Below are positions 32,706 through 40,797 of a stretch of DNA of 62,726 nt, piece by piece (position 1 is the stretch's first letter; each line of letters opens with the position of its first letter). Source of the DNA: Edaphobacter aggregans. GTDB taxonomy: Bacteria; Acidobacteriota; Terriglobia; Terriglobales; Acidobacteriaceae. A program made the translations under genes and the position numbers. The stretch lies in NCBI GenBank assembly GCA_022736715.1, contig DZDJ01000004.1:1-62726 (forward strand). The letters run 5' to 3'. The notes under the pieces are model-generated. The model saw only the letters and a program-made list of their open reading frames with translations, was not told the DNA's origin and did no database searches.

Positions 32706-33875
32706 TTAGCGGATGATGAGCAATGGCAGGCTGGCCAGGCAAAGGCCAGCCTGTGTTATCAGCAGCGCTGCCGTCAGGTAGAGATAGAGCTTGCGGTAGC
32801 GGGTCTCGTAGATGTCGGCAAAGACGCCGCCGGTGAATGTGAAGACAAACGGCAGCGCCCACAGCCACGGCTGGCTGGGAACGGCCGTGGTCATCAGCGG
32901 CAACAGCAGCAGCGCCACCAGCAGGGGCGCGGTGTTGCCAAAGTAGCGGGAGCGTTTCTGCGTCAGGTAAAGCAGCAGCGCCAGCGCAGCGGCGATCACG
33001 AGGCAGGCATTCGACGGGTCCAGCACCAGATGTCTGGCGCTGTCCAGCGAGAACCACATGCGCGCCGCACCGCCGGTAAAGAGATAGCTGAAAGCGTCCG
33101 GCTTGAAATCGTAGAAGGAAAACAATATCAGCAGGGTGCCGATGCTGGTGACGCTGAGCACCTGCAACACATATCCGCGGCGGTCTTCCGCCAGGTAGAG
33201 CATAAAGACCAGCGCGAGCAGCAGCCCGACGATGGCGGCAGCAATGTGCGCGGCCGCGGTCAGGCCAAAGGCCAGCGTCAGCAACACAATGCGTGGCCGC
33301 CATTTGCGCCCTGGCCCCTGCATGGCGTGGGCAACGCCGATGGCCGTATAGAAAACTCCGTACAGCCCCCACATGGCCAGCACATCGTTGTTGGGCATGC
33401 TGGAAGCGCGGACAACCTCCGGTGAAAAACAGTAGAGCGCCAGCGCCAGAAAGCCGCCTTCATTGCCAAACAGCCGACGCGCCACCCACCACAGGCCAGC
33501 CCCCAGCCAGATGCCGAAAAAAAGGAATGGCAGGCGCAGCAGCAGCTTCACGTAGCGCAGTTCGTGGCGCATCTCCCAGGTGGAAGCATCGGCCGAGTGG
33601 CCCAGCACGATGCGTTGCACGGTCAACGGAAATCCGGCAGCGCGATAGGCAAAGGTGCCGTCCTGCATGTTGCCGCAGGTGGTAAAGTAGCCGGCCAGGG
33701 GCGAGGGGCGCTCCCACATTTCGCGGCCACAGCGGGCAAAGCGGTAGTCGCGCTCTGTCAGCGCCTGGTGGTCCACAACCCACAGGCATTGCAGAAAGAA
33801 CAGGAAGAGCAGTACAGCGGCAGCGCGTTGCGGACGGCCTATGATCAGTTGTCGGGCAGTGCCGGGGATTCGCAT
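32706..33875 (-). CDS. Polytopic membrane protein, GT-C / GT39-like
   Basis: A 389-residue inner-membrane protein with roughly nine hydrophobic spans. The middle segment FFGIWLGAGLWWVARRLFGNEGGFLALALYCFSPEV resembles the second to fourth spans of PMT/GT39-like lipid-linked glycosyltransferases (RLPF...ARRLFGxxxGLLALALxxFSP). The first periplasmic loop has HQALTERDYRFARCG, with acidic residues at the right place but not a clear DE motif. It is shorter than typical family members (500+), so it may be a divergent or reduced relative. Transfer activity is unproven. Confidence 0.65.
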   Translation of the reverse strand: MRIPGTARQLIIGRPQRAAAVLLFLFFLQCLWVVDHQALTERDYRFARCGREMWERPSPLAGYFTTCGNMQDGTFAYRAAGFPLTVQRIVLGHSADASTWEMRHELRYVKLLLRLPFLFFGIWLGAGLWWVARRLFGNEGGFLALALYCFSPEVVRASSMPNNDVLAMWGLYGVFYTAIGVAHAMQGPGRKWRPRIVLLTLAFGLTAAAHIAAAIVGLLLALVFMLYLAEDRRGYVLQVLSVTSIGTLLILFSFYDFKPDAFSYLFTGGAARMWFSLDSARHLVLDPSNACLVIAAALALLLYLTQKRSRYFGNTAPLLVALLLLPLMTTAVPSQPWLWALPFVFTFTGGVFADIYETRYRKLYLYLTAALLITQAGLCLASLPLLIIR

Positions 33876-33971
33876 GAAGAAACAGTGTATCTTGCGGGTT
33901 GTTCCTGCGGGTGGCGAACCTGGGACAAGCCCGGCGCTGGCTGTTAGATTGGAGACTACGGATAAATTCTT

Positions 33972-34388
33972 GTGAACTCACTCACCTTCAAGCCGGGCTC
34001 TGCCCATCTCGTGTCAGACTCGCACACCACGCCGTGGCGCGTGGTTTTTGAGGATGAGGGCGTTGCTGGCTACTTTTATGCCTGCGACGGCAGCTCGAAA
34101 AAAATGGAAGACGGCATTCTGGACGCGGTGCTCATCTACAACGTCAGCCACCTGAGCGACAGCGAGCGGGAGTACATCGCCAGCGTGCAGTGGTCCAGGA
34201 GCGGCACGCAGGCAGTGCTGTATATTGACGGCAATGCGCAGGCGGTGTTTGACTTCACTGCCCGCTGCGGCTACTGCCAAACGAACTTTCCCAACTTTCT
34301 TGACGGACGCGGCGGCAACTGGCGCAAGGACTCGCACGCCTGGTCCGACGACGTGCTGATGCAATTCGAGACAGACATTTACAACTGA
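33972..34388 (+). CDS. DUF2251-like conserved hypothetical protein
   Basis: A 138-residue soluble protein starting at GTG. The N-terminal FKPGSAHLVSDSH and WRVVFEDEGVAGYFYACD segments recall DUF2251 proteins, whose function is unknown. A CGYCQTNFPNF segment near residue 95 supplies two cysteines, and the C-terminal half is rich in Trp and acidic residues. No signal peptide or membrane span. It precedes ruvB by about 100 bp and could share its transcript. Family assignment is from memory of the N-terminal motif and should be treated as tentative. Confidence 0.6.
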   Translation: MNSLTFKPGSAHLVSDSHTTPWRVVFEDEGVAGYFYACDGSSKKMEDGILDAVLIYNVSHLSDSEREYIASVQWSRSGTQAVLYIDGNAQAVFDFTARCGYCQTNFPNFLDGRGGNWRKDSHAWSDDVLMQFETDIYN

Positions 34389-34490
34389 GCCAGACCTGGC
34401 GAAGGCGGCAAGGCAATCGCCCGTCAGTAACCAGAGGTTGCCTCACTGCAAACTTCGCCTTACTATCGCCTTGGGTCCTTTTCTTCTGGC

Positions 34491-35522
34491 ATGAGTCTTC
34501 CCAAATCCAATCCCGAACGTCTTGTCTCCGCTGGTGTGGTGGAGGATGATGCAGCTTTTGAGCTGAAGCTGCGGCCACGGCAGTTGCGCGAATTTATCGG
34601 TCAGGAGAAGGCCAAGGAGCAACTGGCCATCGCGCTGGAAGCGGCCAGAAACCGCGGCGAAGCGCTGGACCATGTGCTGCTGTTCGGGCCTCCGGGGCTG
34701 GGCAAAACCACGCTGGCCACGATCATTGCCAATGAGCTGGACGTGGGATTTCAGCAGACATCCGGGCCGGCCCTGCAGATTGCCGGTGACCTGACGGCGA
34801 TCCTGACCAATGTGCGCGAAAAGCAGGTGCTCTTTCTGGATGAGATCCACCGCCTGCAGCCGGTGCTGGAGGAAAAGCTCTACACTGCGCTGGAGGACTA
34901 CAAACTCGACATCATGATTGGCCAGGGGCCAGCGGCGCGCACGCACGTGATGGAGATCCGGCCATTCACCTTTGTGGCCGCCACCACGCGGCCCGGACTG
35001 TTGTCTTCGCCGCTGCGCTCACGTTTTGGCATTCTGCTGCGGCTGGAGTTCTACACGGATGACGAACTGCGCTACGTAGTGGAACGTTCAGCCGAAGTGC
35101 TGAATGTGCCGATCGATCCGGACGGCGCAGCGGAGATCGCCATGCGGTCGCGGGGTACACCGCGCATTGCGAATCGTCTGCTGCGGCGGGTGCGCGATTA
35201 TGCGCAGGTGCGCGGCTCCGGCGTCATCGATCGCCCCACGGCAGAGGCCGCGCTCAAGATGCTGGAAGTAGATGCGCATGGCTTTGATGAACTGGACCGG
35301 CGGCTGCTGCGGACGATCATCGAGAAATATGATGGCGGCCCTGTTGGTCTGAATACACTGGCAGCGGCGTTGGCCGAAGAAGAAGATGCGCTGGAAGAGG
35401 TGTACGAGCCATTTCTGATCCAGATTGGTTTTCTGGACCGCACACCGCGCGGACGCGTGGCCACGCGGCTGGCTTATGAACACCTTGGCCTCCCCATGCC
35501 CGGCAGACCATCGCTGTTTTGA
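34491..35522 (+). CDS. ruvB: Holliday junction branch migration ATPase RuvB
   Basis: Hexameric AAA+ motor that drives RuvA-bound Holliday junctions. The 343-residue protein carries [12 protein letters not shown] near residue 27, the Walker A motif GPPGLGKTT near 65, Walker B LFLDEIHR near 115, and sensor 1 [11 protein letters not shown] near 163. The arginine-finger region SRFG and the C-terminal winged-helix DNA-binding domain ([14 protein letters not shown]) follow. Length and motifs are canonical. ruvA and ruvC are not adjacent. Confidence 0.97.
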   Translation: MSLPKSNPERLVSAGVVEDDAAFELKLRPRQLREFIGQEKAKEQLAIALEAARNRGEALDHVLLFGPPGLGKTTLATIIANELDVGFQQTSGPALQIAGDLTAILTNVREKQVLFLDEIHRLQPVLEEKLYTALEDYKLDIMIGQGPAARTHVMEIRPFTFVAATTRPGLLSSPLRSRFGILLRLEFYTDDELRYVVERSAEVLNVPIDPDGAAEIAMRSRGTPRIANRLLRRVRDYAQVRGSGVIDRPTAEAALKMLEVDAHGFDELDRRLLRTIIEKYDGGPVGLNTLAAALAEEEDALEEVYEPFLIQIGFLDRTPRGRVATRLAYEHLGLPMPGRPSLF

Positions 35523-35723
35523 TCTGTCACCTTACAAAGTTGAGATTGGCCATTTATTTGCGTGTCGATGACAAATCCCCTCCGCAGATGAAATGTGCGT
35601 AAGTGCCCGTAAGCAAAAAAGATTGCCAGCAATTTGTTAGTTTGGCCGCTTTTGTGGGCCCGTCATGCTCTGGATGCGTGCTTTGGGATGCTCCGCTGCG
35701 GTGGGGTATGCTGAAAGGGAGTC

Positions 35724-38159
35724 ATGATTGTTTACCCCGGTGCTCGGCCAGACAATCGATGGATCGCCAGCAGAAAAGCAGGGACGGAGATCATCCCCTT
35801 GGTTTTTCTGCTGTTCCTGCTGCTGTGCGGCACAAAGGCGTATGCCTGCAATCTGCCGCAGGGGGCCTTGCCGGACACGCCCATTCCGCGGCAGGTCAGG
35901 CCTATGGCCACGGCCGGGCACCATCCAAAGCATCGTCCCGGCGTGCTGATTGCACCAGTTTTGACACAGCTCCCGAAGATTACGGACTTTGTTTCCGGCA
36001 GGCCCACGGGCGCAGCGCTGCAGATGCAGCCGATCAGTGGATTCATCCAGCGCAGCCCGCAGGATGGCGCCGCCGTCACCGAGCCCACCACCGCCTACAT
36101 TGGGTACACGCACCGCGATCTGTATGTTGCTTTCATCTGCCGTGACCGCTCGCCTGATGAAATCCGTGCGCACATGGTGCCGCGCGATTCGCTGGGCAAT
36201 GACGACAAGGTGGAGGTCACGCTGGACACCTTCCATGACCAGCGTCATGGCCTGCTCTTTCAGGTGAACCCGCTCGGCATCCAGGGCGATGCGGACTATA
36301 GCGAACAGACTGGCAAGGACTTTTCTTTTGACACGGTGTGGGACAGTTGGGGAAAGTTGGAGCCATTTGGCTACGTGGTGCTGATGCGCATTCCCTTTCC
36401 CAGCCTGCGGTTTCAGAATAGAGGCCCGGTTGCTCCGCAGACCTGGGGCATCGTGTTGCGGCGCTGGATTGCCCATGACAGTGAAACCGCTTTTTGGCCG
36501 CAGATTTCCCGGCAGATTGCCGGAATGCTGACGCAGGATGCGCCGGTGCAAGGCTTTGCCGGCGTGGAGCGCGGGCACAACGTGCAGTTTATTCCGTATG
36601 TGCTGGGGCAGAACTACCGCAGTCTGGACGATCGCAACCCGCTCAATCCCTATTTTGATTCCAAGCACTTTCAGGGGACCGGCGGGCTGGACACCAAGAT
36701 CGTCATCCGCAACAGCCTGGTGCTGGACACGACGCTCAATCCGGACTTCAGCAATGCGAATGTGGACGGCCCAGCTTCGCCCAACCAGCGATTCCAGCCG
36801 TACTTTGCCGAGCAGCGGCCATTCTTTATCGAGAACAGCAGCTACTTTAGTACACCCATCAATCTCTTCTATTCGCTGAACATCGTCAGCCCGGAGTTTG
36901 GCGCGCGGCTGAGCGGAAAAAAAGGGCCATGGGCGCTGGGCATTCTGGCAACGGACGATCGCAGTCCCGGGCAGGCCGTGGCCCCCGGCATGGCTGGCTA
37001 TGGCACGCGCGCACATTTCTATGTGGCCCGGGTGGCGCACGACCTGGGGCGGTATTCCAGCGTGGGGATGATCTATACGGACCGCGAATACCTGAACAGC
37101 TTCAACCGGCTGGGAGGGTTCGACTATCAGTGGCGCTTCAAGCAGAAGTGGACCATGACTGGGCAGGGCATCACCTCCGCTACGGAAAACACCGACAGCA
37201 CGACGCAAAGCGGCAACAGCTTCCGCCAGAAGCTCAGTTATTCCGGGAGCAACCTGTACGCCAACATCAATTACAACGACACGGGCGCTGGCTTTCTGGA
37301 CTCGGTGGGCTTCTTCCGCCGGCCCGATGTACGCGAGTCGAACTCGTATGTGAAGTACACCTGGCGGCCCAATGGAAAGCTGCTGCTGTCGCACAACTTT
37401 TCGATCTATACGGAGCAGGACTGGGACCACACCGGTCTGCCGCTCGACAGTGTGCTGGACTTCAGCTACAACCTGCAGTTCAATCGCGATACCAGCTTTT
37501 CGCCGTTCCTGAATGTGAGCAACGACCGCCTGCGGCCCAGCGACTACTCCGCCCTGACGCAGAATGTGGAGTACCGCAGCCAGACGGCGGGGGTGGATTT
37601 TTACACTTCACCGGTGCCGCAGTTTGCTTTCAGCGCTTCCGGCTATGCCGGGCAAACGGTGAATTACAATCCGCCAACGAACCTGCCGCCGCAGCCGGTC
37701 AATGTGCAGTCAGCCAACATGGGTCTGGATGTCAAGCCGCTGCTCGACCTGGATTTGCAGAACAGCTATCAGTTTGACCGTTTCCGCAGTCCGGGCAGCA
37801 CTCTGATTGCGTATGACAATCATCAGGTGGTGGAGCGCTGGAACCTGCAGGTGAACAAAGCGCTCTCCGTGCGTCTGATCGGCATTTACCAGGCCACGCT
37901 GCCGAATGCGCAATATACTTCGCTGCAGAACACAAAGAACCTGTACGGCAATGCGTTGATTACGTACATGCCGCATCCAGGGACGGCGTTTTACCTGGGC
38001 TATACCACGGACGCGCAGAACCTGAACCGCTCACTCTGCACGCGGTTGCCGGACGGCACCTGCGACCCCAATGGCGTCTTTTTGCCGCGCACCGGCAGCA
38101 GTATGTTGAATGACAGCCGGACATTTTACATGAAGCTGAGCTATCTGCTGCGCTTCTAA
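35724..38159 (+). CDS. DUF5916 outer-membrane beta-barrel protein with CBM9-like domain
   Basis: An 811-residue exported protein common in Acidobacteriota and Bacteroidota. A hydrophobic signal (IIPLVFLLFLLLCGTKAYAC) spans about residues 23-42. The 95-250 region is a carbohydrate-binding family-9-like sandwich (TTAYIGYTHRDLYVAFICRD, then DDKVEVTLDTFHDQRHGLLF). The remaining ~550 residues are the DUF5916 barrel, rich in alternating aromatic strands and ending in YLLRF, as outer-membrane proteins do. The block RNSLVLDTTLNPDFSNANVD near 335 and QRPFFIE near 370 are family landmarks. AAAGGGAG precedes the ATG. Function is unproven; an outer-membrane binding or transport role is inferred. Confidence 0.85.
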   Translation: MIVYPGARPDNRWIASRKAGTEIIPLVFLLFLLLCGTKAYACNLPQGALPDTPIPRQVRPMATAGHHPKHRPGVLIAPVLTQLPKITDFVSGRPTGAALQMQPISGFIQRSPQDGAAVTEPTTAYIGYTHRDLYVAFICRDRSPDEIRAHMVPRDSLGNDDKVEVTLDTFHDQRHGLLFQVNPLGIQGDADYSEQTGKDFSFDTVWDSWGKLEPFGYVVLMRIPFPSLRFQNRGPVAPQTWGIVLRRWIAHDSETAFWPQISRQIAGMLTQDAPVQGFAGVERGHNVQFIPYVLGQNYRSLDDRNPLNPYFDSKHFQGTGGLDTKIVIRNSLVLDTTLNPDFSNANVDGPASPNQRFQPYFAEQRPFFIENSSYFSTPINLFYSLNIVSPEFGARLSGKKGPWALGILATDDRSPGQAVAPGMAGYGTRAHFYVARVAHDLGRYSSVGMIYTDREYLNSFNRLGGFDYQWRFKQKWTMTGQGITSATENTDSTTQSGNSFRQKLSYSGSNLYANINYNDTGAGFLDSVGFFRRPDVRESNSYVKYTWRPNGKLLLSHNFSIYTEQDWDHTGLPLDSVLDFSYNLQFNRDTSFSPFLNVSNDRLRPSDYSALTQNVEYRSQTAGVDFYTSPVPQFAFSASGYAGQTVNYNPPTNLPPQPVNVQSANMGLDVKPLLDLDLQNSYQFDRFRSPGSTLIAYDNHQVVERWNLQVNKALSVRLIGIYQATLPNAQYTSLQNTKNLYGNALITYMPHPGTAFYLGYTTDAQNLNRSLCTRLPDGTCDPNGVFLPRTGSSMLNDSRTFYMKLSYLLRF

Positions 38160-38263
38160 CTGTCCGCAGACTTATTTCCTTTTTTTCATTTGCGGTTCAT
38201 CTTGTCCGTGCATGGTAGATGCAGATGGTTGCCTGGATTTTGGAAAGGTAAGGTCAATTGCAG

Positions 38264-39640
38264 ATGAGTCGTCCCCCTTTGTTTTCAGTTGCGATGTCAG
38301 TTCTGCTGCTGGCTGGCCTGGTGTTGCCGCATACTGTGCAGGCACAGCAAAGGCATACGGTGCTGCTGATCTCCATTGATGGCATGCGGCCCGACTATGT
38401 GACGAAGGCGGAAGTGCATGGCCTGAAGATTCCCAATCTGCGCCGCCTGATGGCCGACGGCACCTATGCCGAAGGCGTGGTGGGCGTGGTACCCACGGTT
38501 ACGTATCCCAGCCACACCACGCTGGTGACGGGCGTGTGGCCAGCGCAGCATGGCATTCTCACCAACACCACTTTCGATCCGGAGAGGAAGAACTTCGGCG
38601 GCTGGTACTGGTATTACCAGGACGTCAAGGTGCCGTCCCTGTGGACGGCGGCACACGCCGCTGGCCTGAAGACCGGCTCGGTGAGCTGGCCGGTAACGGT
38701 AGGTGCGCCGGTCGATTATCTGATTCCGGAGTTCTGGCGCGCCAACACGGCGGACGACCGCAAGCTGCTGGCCGCGGTTTCCACGCCGGGGCTGCTGGCC
38801 TCGCTGGAAAAGCAACTGGGGCCGTACTCCGACGGGCTACAGACGGATGTGCCGAACGACCAGATCCGGACCAACTTTGCTGACGCCATTCTGCGCGAAG
38901 ACAAGCCGGAGTTCATGGCCGTGCACCTGGCCGCGCTGGACCACGCCGAGCATCAGCATGGCCCCTTCAGTCCGCAGGCCAACGACACGCTGGAGGCGCT
39001 GGATGGCATGGTGGGCCAGTTGGAAAAGACGGTGCTGCGGAATGACCCGAATGCGGTGATCTGCATCGTTTCTGATCACGGCTTTGCAACCGTCCATCAC
39101 CAGGTAAATCTGCTGGCGGCATTCATTCAGGCTGGGCTGATCCAGATGGGGCAGGGAAAATCGTACTTTGGCGGGCCCACGGTCGCCTCCTGGCAGGCGG
39201 TGCCATGGCTGAACGGTGGTTCGGCCGCCATTGTGCTGAAGGACCCGAAAGACGAGGCCGTATTGCGCAAGACAGCGGCTTTGCTGCACAAGCTGGCTGC
39301 CGAGCCCGCCAACGGAATTGATCGCATTGTGGGGCAAAAGGCGCTGCAGCGGCTGGGAGGCTTTCCCCATGCCAGCTTTCTGGTGGATCTGAAGCCGGGC
39401 TGGGAGACGGGCAGCAGTCTGTCCAGGCCGGTCAACGCGGCGACACCCGCCACGCTGGGCACGCATGGGTATCTGCCGCAACATCCGGAGCTGCGCGCGT
39501 CCTTCTTCATTGCCGGGCCGGGGATCGCCAGGGGCAAGGACCTGGGCATGATCGATATGCGCAGCATTGCGCCGACACTGGCCCGGGAAATGGGCGCCAG
39601 TCTGCCGTCAGCCAGTGGTAAACTGCTGCCGCTGCAATAA
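38264..39640 (+). CDS. Exported alkaline-phosphatase-superfamily phosphodiesterase (NPP-like)
   Basis: Nucleotide pyrophosphatase/phosphodiesterase type of the alkaline phosphatase superfamily, 458 residues with a signal peptide (VAMSVLLLAGLVLPHTVQA). Metal-site motifs in order are LLISIDGMRPDY near residue 33, the nucleophile Thr in TVTYPSHTTLVTG near 77, ALDHAEHQHGP near 230, VSDHGF near 270, and GTHGYLP near 405. Substrate unknown; nucleotides, phospholipids or phosphonates are typical of the family. ATG 38264 is used rather than an in-frame TTG six bases upstream. A terminator follows. Confidence 0.9.
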   Translation: MSRPPLFSVAMSVLLLAGLVLPHTVQAQQRHTVLLISIDGMRPDYVTKAEVHGLKIPNLRRLMADGTYAEGVVGVVPTVTYPSHTTLVTGVWPAQHGILTNTTFDPERKNFGGWYWYYQDVKVPSLWTAAHAAGLKTGSVSWPVTVGAPVDYLIPEFWRANTADDRKLLAAVSTPGLLASLEKQLGPYSDGLQTDVPNDQIRTNFADAILREDKPEFMAVHLAALDHAEHQHGPFSPQANDTLEALDGMVGQLEKTVLRNDPNAVICIVSDHGFATVHHQVNLLAAFIQAGLIQMGQGKSYFGGPTVASWQAVPWLNGGSAAIVLKDPKDEAVLRKTAALLHKLAAEPANGIDRIVGQKALQRLGGFPHASFLVDLKPGWETGSSLSRPVNAATPATLGTHGYLPQHPELRASFFIAGPGIARGKDLGMIDMRSIAPTLAREMGASLPSASGKLLPLQ

Positions 39641-39650
39641 GCACCTGAGG

Positions 39651-39686
39651 GCAGGGCCGCGGCCGGACGCTTTGGCCCTGCTTTTT
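39651..39686 (+). terminator. Intrinsic terminator after the phosphodiesterase gene
   Basis: GCAGGGCC at 39651-39658 pairs with GGCCCTGC at 39674-39681 around a GC-rich loop, followed by TTTTTG. It lies 10 bp past the stop. Confidence 0.85.
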
Positions 39687-39729
39687 GCTCTAAAATAGAA
39701 GGTGCGATGTTCCGCAGGAAGACTGAACA

Positions 39730-40668
39730 ATGACGACACAACTGCAAACAGCCCTGACGGCCGCTGTGGACGCGGCGGCGCGCACAGCAGGCATGAAGAT
39801 TCTTTCCGCCGAGGCGGGGACTGATTTCAACGGTGCGCCCACGGCGCGTCTGACGCTGGGCCTTGCGCCTGGTTCACACGAGGACCGCACGCTCACGCTG
39901 GAGCTGAGCGACAAGTTTGACTTCAGCAAGCCGGAGCTGCTGCCGGAGATGACCCGGCATTTGCAGGAGTCCGCCAGGCGTTTGCACAACCCGCGCCCGG
40001 ACTGCTACGTCTCCCTGGGCGGACTGCCCATCAGTTATGGGCATTTCCAGTGGCCATTTCACCGCTCCACTTCTGGCTCAGACACCTATGTGGTGCACGG
40101 CGAGGTGAAGCTGGAAGATGGTCATGGTTCACCGCTCCACGCCAGGATCTCCGCCAGCATGACGGTCACTTTTGCGGAGATTGTTCCCGCCCCGGAACAG
40201 CCGTATGCCGAGGGCTTCATCTACAACGCGGTCCGCAAAACGCTGGACCGCGGCCAGATGGAAATGCTGAAGTCCGGCAACCGCCAGCCGGTTCCCGTCA
40301 CTATGCGCTACTACAGCCGCTGGCAGCACAAGTTTGTCTTTACAGATACGACGGACGAGACGCGCATGGACTTTCTGGCGCTTAAGATCTATTGGCTCTC
40401 TGGTGTTCAGAGTGGCAATGAGCCGGTGTGGATTGCCGATCCGTACGATGCGCAGTATCTGAACACGGATGTGGCGCAGTTGCAGAAGATGGCTGCCGCG
40501 CTGGCCGGCGATGGTTTACTGCGGCTTGCCGATGGCGGCGAATATGCTTCGGCCACGCCGGCGCTGATGAGTCTGGCCAGTGAGTATCAGGACAGGCTGC
40601 AGGAGGCACTTGACTTTACCAAGCCGACCTTCAATGAAGAGATGCGCGCCGGACACACCAACATGTAG
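39730..40668 (+). CDS. Conserved hypothetical protein (312 aa)
   Basis: I do not recognise this family. The 312-residue protein has no signal peptide or clear membrane span. A mixed alpha/beta pattern is suggested by LTLTLELSDKFDFSKPELL near 57 and DRTLTLEL. The middle block QWPFHRSTSGSDTYVVHGEVK near 107-127 and FAEIVPAPEQPYAEGFIYNA near 155 look beta-rich. Gly/Asp-rich turns recur. It sits between an exported phosphodiesterase and a GH31 glycosidase, each with its own terminator, so no operon partner can be named. A 17-bp tandem duplication spans its stop codon. Confidence 0.6.
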   Translation: MTTQLQTALTAAVDAAARTAGMKILSAEAGTDFNGAPTARLTLGLAPGSHEDRTLTLELSDKFDFSKPELLPEMTRHLQESARRLHNPRPDCYVSLGGLPISYGHFQWPFHRSTSGSDTYVVHGEVKLEDGHGSPLHARISASMTVTFAEIVPAPEQPYAEGFIYNAVRKTLDRGQMEMLKSGNRQPVPVTMRYYSRWQHKFVFTDTTDETRMDFLALKIYWLSGVQSGNEPVWIADPYDAQYLNTDVAQLQKMAAALAGDGLLRLADGGEYASATPALMSLASEYQDRLQEALDFTKPTFNEEMRAGHTNM

Positions 40669-40693
40669 CGCTGGTCAACATGTAGTACTGGTC
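40660..40693 (+). repeat. 17-bp tandem duplication over the stop codon
   Basis: AACATGTAGCGCTGGTC at 40660-40676 is repeated at 40677-40693 with two changes (TAGTAC for TAGCGC), then the next copy breaks off at AAC. The TAG stop of the upstream gene at 40666-40668 lies inside the first unit and recurs in the second, so a slippage product would still be terminated. Confidence 0.6.
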
Positions 40694-40719
40694 AACGTTT
40701 TTTTTGAAGTTATAGAATG

Positions 40720-40754
40720 GCCTGCGTAGCCTGTTTGGCGCGCAGGCTTTTTTC
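40720..40754 (+). terminator. Intrinsic terminator before the GH31 gene
   Basis: GCCTGCG at 40720-40726 pairs with CGCAGGC at 40741-40747, followed by TTTTTTC. It separates the hypothetical gene from the GH31 gene. Confidence 0.75.
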
Positions 40755-40797
40755 TTGACAGAACAGTCCATACAAAACCTGGGAATGAGATTTTTCT

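Noticed and set aside
35637..37430. A 597-codon minus-strand open frame opposite the DUF5916 gene
   Set aside because: Shadow frame. The plus strand has signal peptide, CBM9-like and barrel features.
40755..40797. A TTGACA before the GH31 gene as a promoter
   Set aside because: No acceptable -10 hexamer at 16-18 bp from it.
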